Source: Chloroflexota bacterium
GTDB taxonomy: Bacteria > Chloroflexota > Anaerolineae > Anaerolineales > Villigracilaceae
Assembly: GCA_021414245.1 (NCBI GenBank)
Contig: JAIOOU010000002.1
Span: 1 to 64,000 of the forward strand
DNA: 64,000 bases
Reading direction: 5' to 3'
Numbering within the stretch: the stretch's first letter is position 1; each line of letters begins with the position of its first letter. Below are positions 7,687 to 14,837 of the stretch, in pieces. The notes below the pieces were generated by a model, which had not been told where the DNA came from, made no database searches, and saw only the letters and a list, made by a program, of their open reading frames with translations. A program made the position numbers and the translations under genes.

Positions 7687-9270
7687 ATGACACAAAACAA
7701 TTACGACGCAATCATCATCGGCGGCGGGCATAACGGACTGGTTGCCGCCGCATACCTGGCACGCGCAGGCAAGAAAGTCGTGGTGCTCGAGCGCAGACAT
7801 ATGGTCGGCGGGGCGACCATCACCGAAGAGATCATTCCTGGATTCAAGTTCACCGAGTTCTCTTATGTGGTCAGCCTCTTGCGGCCTGAGATCATCCGTG
7901 ACTTAAAACTTCCGCAGAATGGATTAAAGATCCTGCCGCTGCCCAGCACCTTCACCCCCATGGACAACGGCGATTACATCGCAGGCTGGGATGATCACGA
8001 TACCACCCGCCGCGAGATCTATCGTCACTCGCCCAAGGATGCCGAAGCCTATGACGAATATGGCCGCCGCATGGCGCGTATTGCAAAAGCCATCAAGCCC
8101 ATCCTGAGCATTCTGCCTCCCGACCCAACTTCGTTGAGCCCAAAAGATTTGATAGGCTTGCTCAAACTCGGTCAATTCGCCGCATCGCTGACCGAGAAGG
8201 AATTGTACGGCCTTGCGAAGATCATGACCCAGTCCGCGGCCGATATGCTCGAGGAATGGTTCGAGACCGATGCACTGCTCGGGACAAAATCCGCCAGCGG
8301 AATCATCGGCACGTTCCTCGGTCCGCGCTCACCGAGCACTGCGTATGTATTGCTGCATCACTACATGGGCGAAATTGACGGCGCCTTCCGCGCCTGGGGT
8401 TTTGCCAAAGGCGGCACTGGCGGAATTGCCGAGTCGATTGCAAGTTCGGCGCGCATGTTTGGGGCGGAGATCAGAGTCAACGCAAACGTGCAGCAGGTCA
8501 TCGTTAAAGGCGGACGCGCGGTCGGAGTCGCGCTTGAAAATGGCGATGAGATTTACGCAAAGGCAGTTCTTTCCTCTGCCGATCCATTTGTTACATTCCT
8601 GAAACTGGTTGACCAAAAATATCTGCCCGATGAATTGGTTCACTCCATCCAAAAATTCCGCACGCGCGGTTCATCTGGCAAGGTCAACATCGCGTTGAGC
8701 GAACTTCCACGCTTCACTGCGCTGCCAGATGAACATGTATTGCATCGCGGCGCGGTCTCCATCAGCCCGAGCATCGATTACATCGAGCGCGCCTACGACG
8801 ACGCGAAATATGGCCGCTTTGCGAAGGAGCCGTACGTGGACATGATCTTTCCCTCGATGATCGACCCCGACATGGCGCCGCCCGGAAAACACGTCATGTC
8901 GTGCTTCGTGCAGTACGCACCATATGACATCGAAGGCGGCTGGGACGACGCCAAGCGCGAAGCCTTTGGCGAGTCGGTCATTGCCACCATCGAGCGTTAC
9001 GCGCCGAACATTCGCCGCGCCATCATCGGCAAACAGGTCATCACGCCCGTTGACATCGAAGCCATCACAGGCATCACCGGCGGTAACATCTTCCACGGCG
9101 AACTGCTGCTGCATCAACTATTCTTCATGCGCCCCGCCACCAAATGGTCGGGCTTTCGCACGCCCATCAACGGCTATTACCTGGCGGGCTCGGGCGCACA
9201 TCCGGGCGGCGGCATCATGGGCGCGCCCGGTAAATTCGCCGCAGAACTTGCAATGAAGGACGGCATTTAA
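7687..9270 (+). CDS. CrtI/phytoene-dehydrogenase-like FAD oxidoreductase 1
   Basis: 527-residue NAD(P)/FAD-dependent amine-oxidase-fold protein. The N-terminal dinucleotide-binding motif is IIGGGHNGLVAAAYLARAG, followed by VVLERRHMVGGATITEE as in phytoene desaturases. The C-terminus has NGYYLAGSGAHPGGGIMGAPG, matching the FAD-contacting CrtI signature. No carotenoid genes lie next to it (the squalene/phytoene synthase homologue is 46 kb away). Co-location with a GcvT-like gene and a second paralogue suggests amine or methyl-group oxidation rather than carotenoid desaturation (inference). Its stop overlaps the next start by one base (TAATG), which implies translational coupling. Confidence 0.85.
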   Translation: MTQNNYDAIIIGGGHNGLVAAAYLARAGKKVVVLERRHMVGGATITEEIIPGFKFTEFSYVVSLLRPEIIRDLKLPQNGLKILPLPSTFTPMDNGDYIAGWDDHDTTRREIYRHSPKDAEAYDEYGRRMARIAKAIKPILSILPPDPTSLSPKDLIGLLKLGQFAASLTEKELYGLAKIMTQSAADMLEEWFETDALLGTKSASGIIGTFLGPRSPSTAYVLLHHYMGEIDGAFRAWGFAKGGTGGIAESIASSARMFGAEIRVNANVQQVIVKGGRAVGVALENGDEIYAKAVLSSADPFVTFLKLVDQKYLPDELVHSIQKFRTRGSSGKVNIALSELPRFTALPDEHVLHRGAVSISPSIDYIERAYDDAKYGRFAKEPYVDMIFPSMIDPDMAPPGKHVMSCFVQYAPYDIEGGWDDAKREAFGESVIATIERYAPNIRRAIIGKQVITPVDIEAITGITGGNIFHGELLLHQLFFMRPATKWSGFRTPINGYYLAGSGAHPGGGIMGAPGKFAAELAMKDGI

Positions 9271-10769
9271 TGAACAGCTACGACACCATCATCATCGGCG
9301 CGGGACACAACGGTCTGGTCGCCGCGGCCTATCTTGCAAAAAAGGGCAAAAAGGTTTTGGTTCTTGAACGACGCGATATCGTCGGCGGGCAGGTCGTGAC
9401 TGAATCTTTCGGAGATGGCTTCAGCGTGGACTCCCTGCACGCAGGCGGGACTCTGCGCCCGGACATCATCAAAGACTTGAAGCTCGCCTCTTTCGGGCTC
9501 GGGGTTGATTCCATCCGAAAGCCCTTCATCTCCCTTCAAGCGGATTCAGATCCCCTCATCCTCGATGCAGACCCCGCCAAGGCCGCCGAATCCATCAAAC
9601 GCTTCTCCGAAAAGGATGCCGCGGCCTGGCCCGATTTCATTGCCTTCATGGAGAAGACTTCAGTCTTTATTCATGCGGCCAATGAAACCATCATGCCGCG
9701 CCTGCCAAGGAACTTCAGCATCACGGAAGGTTATGGGCTGGCCGAACTCGGCCTTGACCTGCGCCTGATGGGCGGCACGGACATGATGCGCATCATCCGC
9801 GGCATCCCCATGACCGCCGACGAATTCGTCGATGAATGGTTCGAGTCCGATGTGGTCAAGGCCGCAGTGGCTTCCCTCGGCATCCACGGATTGACCCTCG
9901 GTGTGTTTGGCGCAGGCACCGGTTACGCCCTGATGCACAATTGGGCCAATCGCGGCGGCCTGTCACACCTCAGTGTGGAAGGGGGGATCGGAAAAATCAG
10001 TGAGGCACTGGCAGGCGCGGCCAAATCGTTCGGCGGCGAGATCCACACGAATGCAGAAGTAAAACAAATCCTCATCAAAGATATGCGTGCCACTGGTGTA
10101 GTGTTATCGAATGGCGAAGAGATCGCTGCAAGCAATGTCATCTCTGCCGCTGACCCGAAACACACTTTCCTATCACTCGTCGGCGCGATGGAACTGCCGC
10201 CTGAATTCGTGTGGAATGTCCAATCCATCAAGATGCGCGGCTCGGTTGCAAAAGTCCACTTGCTGACGGACGGCAAACACGGCATCCCCGAAGGGACCGT
10301 TGCTCTCGCACCGTCCATCAAATATTTGGAGAAAGCCTACGACGCTGCAAAGTATCACGGAATTTCCGAAAATCCCTACCTTGAAGTCACCACTTCCGGG
10401 GAAGTGGTTTCCATTCACTTCCAATTCGCTGCTTACAAATTGAAAGATGGTGATTGGAAATCGGAAGGCGCGAAAGTTGAGAAGATCGCAATTGATACGC
10501 TGGCCGAATATTTCCCCAATCTGAAATCGTCAATCCTAAATAAAAAGACCCTCACTCCTCTCGACCTTGAACAAACCTACGGCCTGACCGAAGGCGACCT
10601 GAATCATGGTCAGCTCATGCTCGACCAATTCATGTTCATGCGTCCCATCCCGGGCTGGTCCAACCATAAGACGCCCATCGATAATTTATATCTCTGCGGC
10701 AGCGGAGTCCACGGCGGGGGCGGAGTCAGTGGGGCGAGCGGACGGAATGTAGTCAAGGTTTTGAAGTAA
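9270..10769 (+). CDS. CrtI/phytoene-dehydrogenase-like FAD oxidoreductase 2
   Basis: 499-residue paralogue of the preceding protein. The FAD motif is IIGAGHNGLVAAAYLAKKG, then VLERRDIVGGQVVTESF. The C-terminal signature is DNLYLCGSGVHGGGGVSGASG. The two paralogues keep the same order of features, including MTADEFVDEWFESD in the middle and a conserved LDQFMFMRPIPGW segment before the C-terminal motif. They may form a heterodimer, as they are translationally coupled; that is inference. The operon GcvT-like, oxidoreductase 1, oxidoreductase 2 ends at a strong terminator (10774-10812). Confidence 0.85.
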   Translation: MNSYDTIIIGAGHNGLVAAAYLAKKGKKVLVLERRDIVGGQVVTESFGDGFSVDSLHAGGTLRPDIIKDLKLASFGLGVDSIRKPFISLQADSDPLILDADPAKAAESIKRFSEKDAAAWPDFIAFMEKTSVFIHAANETIMPRLPRNFSITEGYGLAELGLDLRLMGGTDMMRIIRGIPMTADEFVDEWFESDVVKAAVASLGIHGLTLGVFGAGTGYALMHNWANRGGLSHLSVEGGIGKISEALAGAAKSFGGEIHTNAEVKQILIKDMRATGVVLSNGEEIAASNVISAADPKHTFLSLVGAMELPPEFVWNVQSIKMRGSVAKVHLLTDGKHGIPEGTVALAPSIKYLEKAYDAAKYHGISENPYLEVTTSGEVVSIHFQFAAYKLKDGDWKSEGAKVEKIAIDTLAEYFPNLKSSILNKKTLTPLDLEQTYGLTEGDLNHGQLMLDQFMFMRPIPGWSNHKTPIDNLYLCGSGVHGGGGVSGASGRNVVKVLK

Positions 10770-10773
10770 TAAA

Positions 10774-10812
10774 TAGAAAAGGACCGGCGGGTTTTCCGCC
10801 GGTCCTTTTCTA
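10774..10812 (+). terminator. strong rho-independent terminator
   Basis: 17-bp perfect stem TAGAAAAGGACCGGCGG / CCGCCGGTCCTTTTCTA with a GTTTT loop, 4 bases after the oxidoreductase stop. Confidence 0.9.
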
Positions 10813-10833
10813 TTATGTTATATTTTCACCGAT

Positions 10834-11394
10834 ATGACACACACCACCTCACGTATTTTCAAAGTGACGGGAATCCTGCTCGTCATCGGCATCCTGATCG
10901 AGGTCCTGTACGACCCGATCTCGTCCGCGAAACACTCACTGAACATCATGGAACTTCAAAAACAGCTTCCCCTGGCACGTGCCCAATGGGAAGCGTCGGG
11001 AATCAGAGACTATACTTTTGAGATCGAAGGCAATGGCAGGTCCATCTGCGAGCCGTCCGCGGTCATTGAGGTCAGGAACGATGCAGTGGTCCGCGTGGAG
11101 ACAAGGGATCCCCCCGGTCTGCCCCTTCCCCCTGAAAAATGGTCCGACCCGGGTTGGGGCGACGAGGTTTTCCTGTGCAATTACAACCACTTTACCATGA
11201 CGCGCCTCTTTGACCTGGTGGAGAGCACCCTGCAGGATTTTCCTTCCTCAATCATGCAGGCGGATTTTGACCCGCAGTATGGATTCCTGACGAATTTCAG
11301 CTTTGGCATTTATGTCGGATACGGCCTGGTCCGGCCGCAGATCAGCGACTGCTGCAACATTTTCAGGATCAGGAATTTCAAGCCAATAAAATAA
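10834..11394 (+). CDS. membrane-anchored DUF6174-like protein
   Basis: 186-residue protein with one N-terminal hydrophobic helix (VTGILLVIGILIEVLY) and an outer domain that begins ARAQWEASGIRDYTFEIEGNG. The Trp-x-x-x-Gly-x-x-x-Tyr-x-Phe start and the following V-I-E-V-R-N-D-A-V-V-R-V strand pair resemble the DUF6174 family, usually small exported proteins of unknown role. A Cys (SICEPS) sits where that family often carries one. The gene is preceded by TATATT 9 nt before the ATG and has no ribosome-binding site. It converges on the minus-strand peptidase pair and shares a bidirectional terminator with it. Confidence 0.65.
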   Translation: MTHTTSRIFKVTGILLVIGILIEVLYDPISSAKHSLNIMELQKQLPLARAQWEASGIRDYTFEIEGNGRSICEPSAVIEVRNDAVVRVETRDPPGLPLPPEKWSDPGWGDEVFLCNYNHFTMTRLFDLVESTLQDFPSSIMQADFDPQYGFLTNFSFGIYVGYGLVRPQISDCCNIFRIRNFKPIK

Positions 11395-11431
11395 CAGACG
11401 ATACCGAAAACTGTCTGGGGGGTTTAACAGC

Positions 11432-11465
11432 AAAGTGGACCACGGCAGATGCCGTGGTCCACTTT
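11432..11465. terminator. bidirectional terminator between convergent genes
   Basis: 16-bp perfect stem AAAGTGGACCACGGCA / TGCCGTGGTCCACTTT with a 2-nt loop, A-tract on one side and T-tract on the other. Confidence 0.85.
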
Positions 11466-11488
11466 CCACGAATAAGGGTTGCCGCAGT

Positions 11489-12967
11489 CTATTTAAAATA
11501 TTTTCCCTGAATATCAGAAATGTCCAACAGGGTGTGATCATCCAGAATTCTGAAGAAATCATCGCCTGTAAAGATCTTTCCCCGGCCTTGTTGGAAGTAA
11601 TCCTGAAGGAAGGCGTGAAAATCCTCATCCCCGATCCGTCCGCGCAGATCCCCGTAAAAATTCACACCGTTGAAATAAACCGACTGTTTGTAAACATCCT
11701 GGTTTTCGCTGTCGTAAATGGCGGCGTTTATTTTTCCCCGTGGACGGAAGAAATCCACCCGGTTCGCCCGCCAAAAGGAAACCAGGTCGGGATGGACGGC
11801 TTCGTAAAACATCTGCTCGGAATAGGTCGCAAGGGATTCATCCAGCCACGGCTCCAAAGCCGGGTCATTCCCCACCTGGTCCGCCCACCACTGATGCGCG
11901 GCTGCGTGAACGGAAACGTAGGTCAGGTAATTTGCCTGTGTTCCATCGTACTGCTGATAAAAGTTGCGGCTGACAAAGGACAACCCGGAAAATTCGCGGC
12001 TGTCGTTCAAATTCGCCTGCACGATCGAATACGTCGAACGGGGATACTGCCCAAATTGTTCCGAGAAATATTCGATGGCCTGTGCGCTGGTCCGCAGGGC
12101 AGCTTCGGCCGGTTTGCGATAGGCTGGCAGATAATAACTGGAAACGGTTGTTTCCCCCGCCTGCATGCTTAAGACTTCGAAATTGGGACTGATGGAAAAG
12201 GCGAAGGTACGCCCGTTTTCGAGAGTATAGCGGGTGAAGTCAACGATTCTTTCGGCACTGCCGCTTGCCGCAACCACCGGGGCGGTTTCCCGGCCGACAA
12301 AGAGCAGGTTGACGGTGTAGTCGGCAATGGGATAAACCAGCTGATCACCATACCACCAGGGATCATGCAAAACCCATTCACCGTCATGAAAGGGGACCAC
12401 GAAGGGATACCAATTAATAAGATTGGCCTGCATGTCTGTGTACCCGAGCAGCGGCGCATTGATCGAGTCAAACTGGTTTAAATGGGGCAGGGTAAGGGTA
12501 TAGCGAAGGGTCAATTGAAGCGCAGCATCAGGCTTGAGCGGGGACGGAAGCGGAATCTCCAGACGCTGTTTGTCGAGTGTGTAATCCGTCAACGGGAGGT
12601 TGTCCACCGTCAGGCGGTTAAGGGCAAAACAATCGGGGGTGAGGTTGGGCGCAACGGCCAGGATCAGGGAATCAAGCTGCAGGTCTGTGCGATTGGGATA
12701 GGTAATCGTCTCCTCAACGGTCAAAAAATGGCGGCCGTAATCCATGACCACATCAATATTGTATTTTTCCCGATCAGAGAAAAGTGTTGGTTCAGACGGA
12801 ATGGCTGGCGAGGGGTCGGTGATCTGCGGAAGGGGGGATTCCAGGGCGGGCATCGGCAGCTGCTTGCCGCCCAAAGTTGCGCCCCCATGTGCCAGGTGAC
12901 CTTGAAACAGGTTCAGGGTCATGGACAGGATCAGCACGAAATAAATATTCAACTGCCGTTGGATCAT
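11489..12967 (-). CDS. M1-type metallopeptidase homologue with HAAAH in place of HExxH
   Basis: 492-residue exported protein of the M1 aminopeptidase family. It has an N-terminal hydrophobic segment, a beta-rich N-terminal domain and a thermolysin-like domain. The zinc motif reads HAAAH (residues 354-358) followed by QWWADQV. The third ligand E377 is present in LDESLATYSE, and the usual downstream Tyr is in SVYFNGVNF. The catalytic Glu of HExxH is Ala, so zinc may still bind but peptide hydrolysis is unlikely. The neighbour 13086-14534 is a clear paralogue with an intact HETGH. The signal segment overlaps a palindromic repeat (12897-12921). Confidence 0.85.
   Translation of the reverse strand: MIQRQLNIYFVLILSMTLNLFQGHLAHGGATLGGKQLPMPALESPLPQITDPSPAIPSEPTLFSDREKYNIDVVMDYGRHFLTVEETITYPNRTDLQLDSLILAVAPNLTPDCFALNRLTVDNLPLTDYTLDKQRLEIPLPSPLKPDAALQLTLRYTLTLPHLNQFDSINAPLLGYTDMQANLINWYPFVVPFHDGEWVLHDPWWYGDQLVYPIADYTVNLLFVGRETAPVVAASGSAERIVDFTRYTLENGRTFAFSISPNFEVLSMQAGETTVSSYYLPAYRKPAEAALRTSAQAIEYFSEQFGQYPRSTYSIVQANLNDSREFSGLSFVSRNFYQQYDGTQANYLTYVSVHAAAHQWWADQVGNDPALEPWLDESLATYSEQMFYEAVHPDLVSFWRANRVDFFRPRGKINAAIYDSENQDVYKQSVYFNGVNFYGDLRGRIGDEDFHAFLQDYFQQGRGKIFTGDDFFRILDDHTLLDISDIQGKYFK
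12897..12921. repeat. palindromic dispersed-type repeat inside a signal-peptide region
   Basis: Arms TGACCTTGAA and TTCAGGGTCA (one mismatch) around ACAGG. On the coding strand of the peptidase it encodes MTLNLFQGH. Short palindromes of this type occur as dispersed repeats in many bacteria. Here it is in frame in the exported N-terminus. Confidence 0.45.
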
Positions 12968-13085
12968 GCAATAGTTTTATCATGCAGGCAGAAAGGGCGA
13001 AACCGTATAAACTATCCCTTTGCATGGGGATAAAATGACCAGTTTTAAACCGCCCCGATCAGACCGCTATACGCTCAAAAACAGA

Positions 13086-14534
13086 TCAGCGGTTCTTAAA
13101 GTAGGCCCGCACGATATCGGAATAATCCACATCGGCATGTCCGTCCAAAATACGGAAAAAATCATTTGCGGTCATGATCCTGCCCTGTCCCTGAAGATAG
13201 TAATCCTGCAGAAAAACCAGGAAGGTCTCATCCCCGATCCGTTCACGCAGGTCCTGCAGGAAGTGCGCCCCATTGAAGTAGACCGTGTTTTTATAGGTTT
13301 CATCATTTTGCCCTTCATAAACCGGGATATCGATATATCCCTTGGGCTCAAAGAAATCAATCCGCTTGGACCACCATAAGGGCAGCAGGTCGGGGTAAAG
13401 CGTTTCATAAAAAATGGATTCGGAATACGTGGTGAGTGACTCATCCAGCCAGGGCTCGAGCGCCTGGTCATTGGCGACCTGGTCGAACCACCACTGGTGT
13501 CCCGTTTCATGCACCGCAACAAAGGTCAGATAATCGTCGGGCCTGCCATCGTACAGGTCGTAAAAACTGCGGCTGTGAAAATACAGTCCGGAGAACTCCA
13601 TGCTGTCCTTGAAATCCGCCATGACCATGGACAGTGTTTTATGCGGATAGGGTCCGAACTTTTGGGAGAAGATCTGCAGGGCCTGGGCACTGGCGTTCAG
13701 GGCGGCCAGGCCAGCCTGCTGGTAAATGGGCAGGTAATAGCTATACACGGTCACATCCCCAACCCGGGTGGAGGAAACCAGAAAATCACGGCTGGCCGAG
13801 ATGGCAAAAGCACGCCCTTCACTCAAGGTGTAGTGTATGGACTCTCCATCCGATTCGGCAAATCCGCTGGCAGCCGTCACGGGTTGGTTGTCAGGGTCTG
13901 TATAGCGCAGATTCACTTCAAAGTCCGCGGCCGGATAGACAAGATACTCGCCATGCGACCAGGGTTCGTGGATCACCCAATCCCCGTTACTCCAGGGGAC
14001 AATGTAGGGATACCAATTGACGAGGTTCATTTGAATATCGCCATAGCCAAAGATGCGCGCGCGCAGGGAATGCGCCTGATCGAGAAATGGCAAATTAAGT
14101 TTGTAGCTCAGGCTGATCGTCGCAACAGAATCAGGCGCGAGCGGATGCGAAGCGGGCAGGGGGACTTCCAGCCGGTGAGCATTTAGGCTGAAGTCCAAAA
14201 CCGGGATATTGTCGGCTGAGAGTCCGTTCAGTACAAAGCATTTCGGCCACAGGTTGGGCGCAACCGCCAGCACCAATTTATCCAGGCTTCGGCCGGTATG
14301 ATTCGGATATAGGATCGTTTCCTGCACATTGACCGTATGCAAATCATAGTCAATGCTTGTCTCCAGCGTATATTTTTCCCGTTCCGGAATCGAGGGGGAT
14401 CGGGCCTCCGTTACAGGCGTTTCCGTCATCTGCCCGGCAGGCCGAGGGACAGCGGGTGGGGAAGTCGGGCTTCGGGTTGCTGGAAAATTACATGAGGTCA
14501 GCAATAGCAGCAGAACGAAAATGTTGCGGCACAT
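13086..14534 (-). CDS. M1-family metallopeptidase, lipoprotein
   Basis: 482-residue lipoprotein zinc peptidase. The lipobox LLTSC puts the acylated Cys at residue 15. A Pro/Thr-rich linker follows, then a beta-rich domain and the catalytic domain with HETGH (342-346), the third zinc ligand E365 in LDESLTTYSE, and the Tyr of NTVYFNGAHF. SMEFSGLYF matches the position of the GxMEN substrate-binding motif. It should cleave peptides on the outer side of the membrane. The gene lies upstream of its defective paralogue in the same orientation, about 118 bases apart, a tandem duplication. TAAAAT lies 6 nt before the ATG and there is no ribosome-binding site. Confidence 0.9.
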   Translation of the reverse strand: MCRNIFVLLLLLTSCNFPATRSPTSPPAVPRPAGQMTETPVTEARSPSIPEREKYTLETSIDYDLHTVNVQETILYPNHTGRSLDKLVLAVAPNLWPKCFVLNGLSADNIPVLDFSLNAHRLEVPLPASHPLAPDSVATISLSYKLNLPFLDQAHSLRARIFGYGDIQMNLVNWYPYIVPWSNGDWVIHEPWSHGEYLVYPAADFEVNLRYTDPDNQPVTAASGFAESDGESIHYTLSEGRAFAISASRDFLVSSTRVGDVTVYSYYLPIYQQAGLAALNASAQALQIFSQKFGPYPHKTLSMVMADFKDSMEFSGLYFHSRSFYDLYDGRPDDYLTFVAVHETGHQWWFDQVANDQALEPWLDESLTTYSESIFYETLYPDLLPLWWSKRIDFFEPKGYIDIPVYEGQNDETYKNTVYFNGAHFLQDLRERIGDETFLVFLQDYYLQGQGRIMTANDFFRILDGHADVDYSDIVRAYFKNR

Positions 14535-14540
14535 GGATAT

Positions 14541-14546
14541 ATTTTA
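14541..14546 (-). promoter_or_regulatory. -10-like hexamer TAAAAT 6 nt before ATG of the M1 lipoprotein gene
   Basis: On the minus strand TAAAAT ends exactly 6 nt before the start codon, too close for a leader with a ribosome-binding site. This fits leaderless transcription. Confidence 0.5.
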
Positions 14547-14556
14547 TCCTTTTGTG

Positions 14557-14562
14557 TATAAT
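14557..14562 (+). promoter_or_regulatory. -10 box TATAAT of tRNA-Arg
   Basis: Consensus TATAAT, 9 nt before the mature tRNA 5' end; the -35 region is weak. Confidence 0.5.
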
Positions 14563-14571
14563 CTTATTATC

Positions 14572-14643
14572 GCCTCGATAGTTCAATGGATAGAACAAGG
14601 CACTCCTAAGGCTTAGATGTAGGTCCGATTCCTACTCGGGGCA
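14572..14643 (+). tRNA. tRNA-Arg (anticodon CCT)
   Basis: 72-nt cloverleaf reads AGG codons. Acceptor GCCTCGA pairs with TCGGGGC (one T-G). D-arm GTTC/GAAC. Anticodon loop CTCCTAA. T-arm GTAGG / CCTAC with loop TCCGATT, an unusual variant of TTCGATT. The base pair closing the anticodon loop would be A-G, a mismatch. The CCA end is not encoded. The overall match to bacterial Arg(CCT) tRNAs is clear. Confidence 0.85.
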
Positions 14644-14739
14644 CTATCCACATAATTTCTTAGATTACTGACAAATCTTTAATGGAACGCTAATATAAAA
14701 GACTTGCATTGCACCAGGCCTTGTAGTAATATCAAGTCG

Positions 14740-14776
14740 ATGACAGCAAGGGTGCCCCCCTCACCCTTGCTGTCAT
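14740..14776 (+). terminator. hairpin downstream of tRNA-Arg
   Basis: 15-bp perfect stem ATGACAGCAAGGGTG / CACCCTTGCTGTCAT with a 7-nt C-rich loop. The T-tract is weak. Confidence 0.65.
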
Positions 14777-14787
14777 CATTTAACAGA

Positions 14788-14832
14788 CAAAACAAAGAGC
14801 CCCCGTCTACACAACGGGGGCTCTTTGTTTTG
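14788..14832. terminator. strong terminator at the end of the recN operon
   Basis: 19-bp perfect stem CAAAACAAAGAGCCCCCGT / ACGGGGGCTCTTTGTTTTG with loop CTACACA, 5 bases past the recN stop on the minus strand. Confidence 0.88.
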
Positions 14833-14837
14833 CAATC

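Noticed and set aside
11435-12172. 245-codon open frame antisense to the M1 homologue
   Set aside because: Starts in the terminator hairpin and has no family features.
14353-14616. 87-codon open frame running into tRNA-Arg
   Set aside because: It overlaps the start of the M1 lipoprotein gene and the tRNA; the latter explains the sequence.
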